In this document: positions 63,000-64,000 of the stretch, piece by piece
Layout of the letters: each line of letters begins with the position of its first letter
Numbering within the stretch: the stretch's first letter is position 1
The notes under the pieces: model-generated
Told to the model about the DNA's origin: nothing
Seen by the model: only the letters and a program-made list of their open reading frames with translations
The model's database searches: none
Made by a program: the position numbers and the translations under genes
Source: Orthonyx spaldingii
Taxonomy: Eukaryota > Chordata > Aves > Passeriformes > Orthonychidae
Length of the DNA: 64,000 nt
Reading direction: 5' to 3'
NCBI GenBank assembly: GCA_013397795.1
Contig: VZTJ01004198.1
Location: 823,996-887,995, forward strand

Positions 63000-64000
63000 T
63001 AACACAGATTTTCTGGCATGGACAAAAATTCGTCAACAAGTTTTTGAAGAGCTCTAGAGACGGTGTGTAAAGTTCTAAATGTTTGTTTTTGTTGGATATT
63101 CTCAATAGTGTAGCTAAAAACTCCTTCAAACCAATAAAACCTCAAGCTAAGAAATTGCCTAAACTGCGGATGGGAGAAGGAAGGAAAGAAACTTTACAAA
63201 TAATGAATTCCCCTCATGTTAATGAGAGAAATATAGGTTTATCAAAGCTCAGCTGAGTATTTTGGTGATCTCCTTCAATAGCCTCTTCTACAGCTATTAA
63301 ACCAGATTTTAAATGAGCAAGGAATAGAAATCCCTCATAATACTCATTCTAAAATTAGAAACAAGGCTTAAGAACATGTTTCCACTTCTAATATTCAGCC
63401 AGAGTTTTTCATTGTAGCAATCACAAAACATTTGAAGAGAGATTGATTTAGGCCAGTGTTGAGCTGGTAGAGGGGGAGTGCAGAATTTCGGAAATGCTTA
63501 TTCCTTTTTCCTGCTGCTAAAATTAGAAAATCTTGGTATGTTTTCAGGCCATGGACCAATTTGTGTCTTTGTTAGGTGTCCAAATGCCTGAAGTTGTACT
63601 GATATAAAAGCAGTAAGAGTGAGAGAAGGATCCAACCTTAAAAGGAGAGACGGATCAAAGATACACTGTTGAAATCATTATCAAAACTTCTTAGACCAAG
63701 TTGAAAAAACAAGAGACAGGTAAAACAATTTTCAGTCAAAATGATCTGAAATTTCAATAAGACAGATGATTCTGTGAGAATACCTGAAGTTGCCAGAAGT
63801 GGAATTTTTGAAGCTGTTTCACAATATTGGTAATTAAATATTTCTTTTACCCAAATGAATTTTTTTCACTCCTATTCTGAGTCCCTTCAATCTGCTCCAC
63901 AATATTTAATTCCAGTGAAGTGCTAATATTTGATTTTTCCCCTTGGCCAATTTCCCCATAAGGGTGCAGTCCTGTTTGCCTGTCTGCTGTATTAATCAAA
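63000..64000. other. Non-coding stretch, no gene seen
   Basis: Unique AT-rich DNA to the window edge. No open frame of note, no repeat family and no RNA gene was recognised. Confidence 0.5.

Overview
This window looks like nuclear DNA from a bird (or a close archosaur relative), in a long gene-poor or intronic stretch. The main evidence is four CR1 LINE fragments of clearly different age. The youngest (62375-62999, + strand) keeps the typical avian CR1 3' end, including the terminal CATTCTGTGAT-type repeat. The second (14110-14405, - strand) is also recognisably avian. Two others (33290-33450 and 49180-49720) resemble older amniote CR1 lineages and are heavily decayed, and 52565-52730 holds a probable fifth fragment from the CR1 reverse-transcriptase region. 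A MIR/tRNA-type SINE relic sits at 61086-61245. Interspersed repeat density is low, as in birds. The DNA is AT-rich and CpG-poor by eye, and I see no CpG island, tRNA, rRNA, CRISPR array or prokaryotic gene organisation.

I found no protein-coding gene I can name. The open frames are short, scattered over both strands, often overlap antisense frames, lie in repeats or base-skewed DNA, and match no family I recognise. Two deserve a check. A 73-codon segment at 23901-24118 starts right after a strong splice acceptor and ends in a stop, so it could be a terminal coding exon. A 258-codon frame (257 residues plus stop) at 51255-52028 is the longest in the window but lies in a T-rich, A-poor strand where stops are rare.

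Layout. 1-10.5 kb: unique AT-rich DNA with small duplications and inverted repeats. 10.5-14.4 kb: a 62-base T homopolymer, about 340 bp of (TTTC)n/(TCTC)n, pyrimidine-rich DNA and a minus-strand CR1. 14.4-33 kb: unique DNA with the exon candidate near 24 kb. 33-45 kb: an old CR1 and two homeodomain-site-rich blocks. 45.6-46.4 kb: the best candidate regulatory element, holding a perfect inverted pair of POU octamers. 47.9-52.8 kb: a perfect 20-bp palindrome, A/C-rich DNA, two old CR1 pieces, a 21-bp tandem repeat and the longest ORF. 53-61 kb: unique DNA with further enhancer-like blocks. 61-63 kb: the SINE relic and the youngest CR1.

I looked for an undescribed biological system and did not find convincing evidence of one. 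The most plausible function here is distal cis-regulation of a gene outside the window, or intronic sequence of a long gene. That is inference, and it would need cross-species alignment and transcript data to establish.
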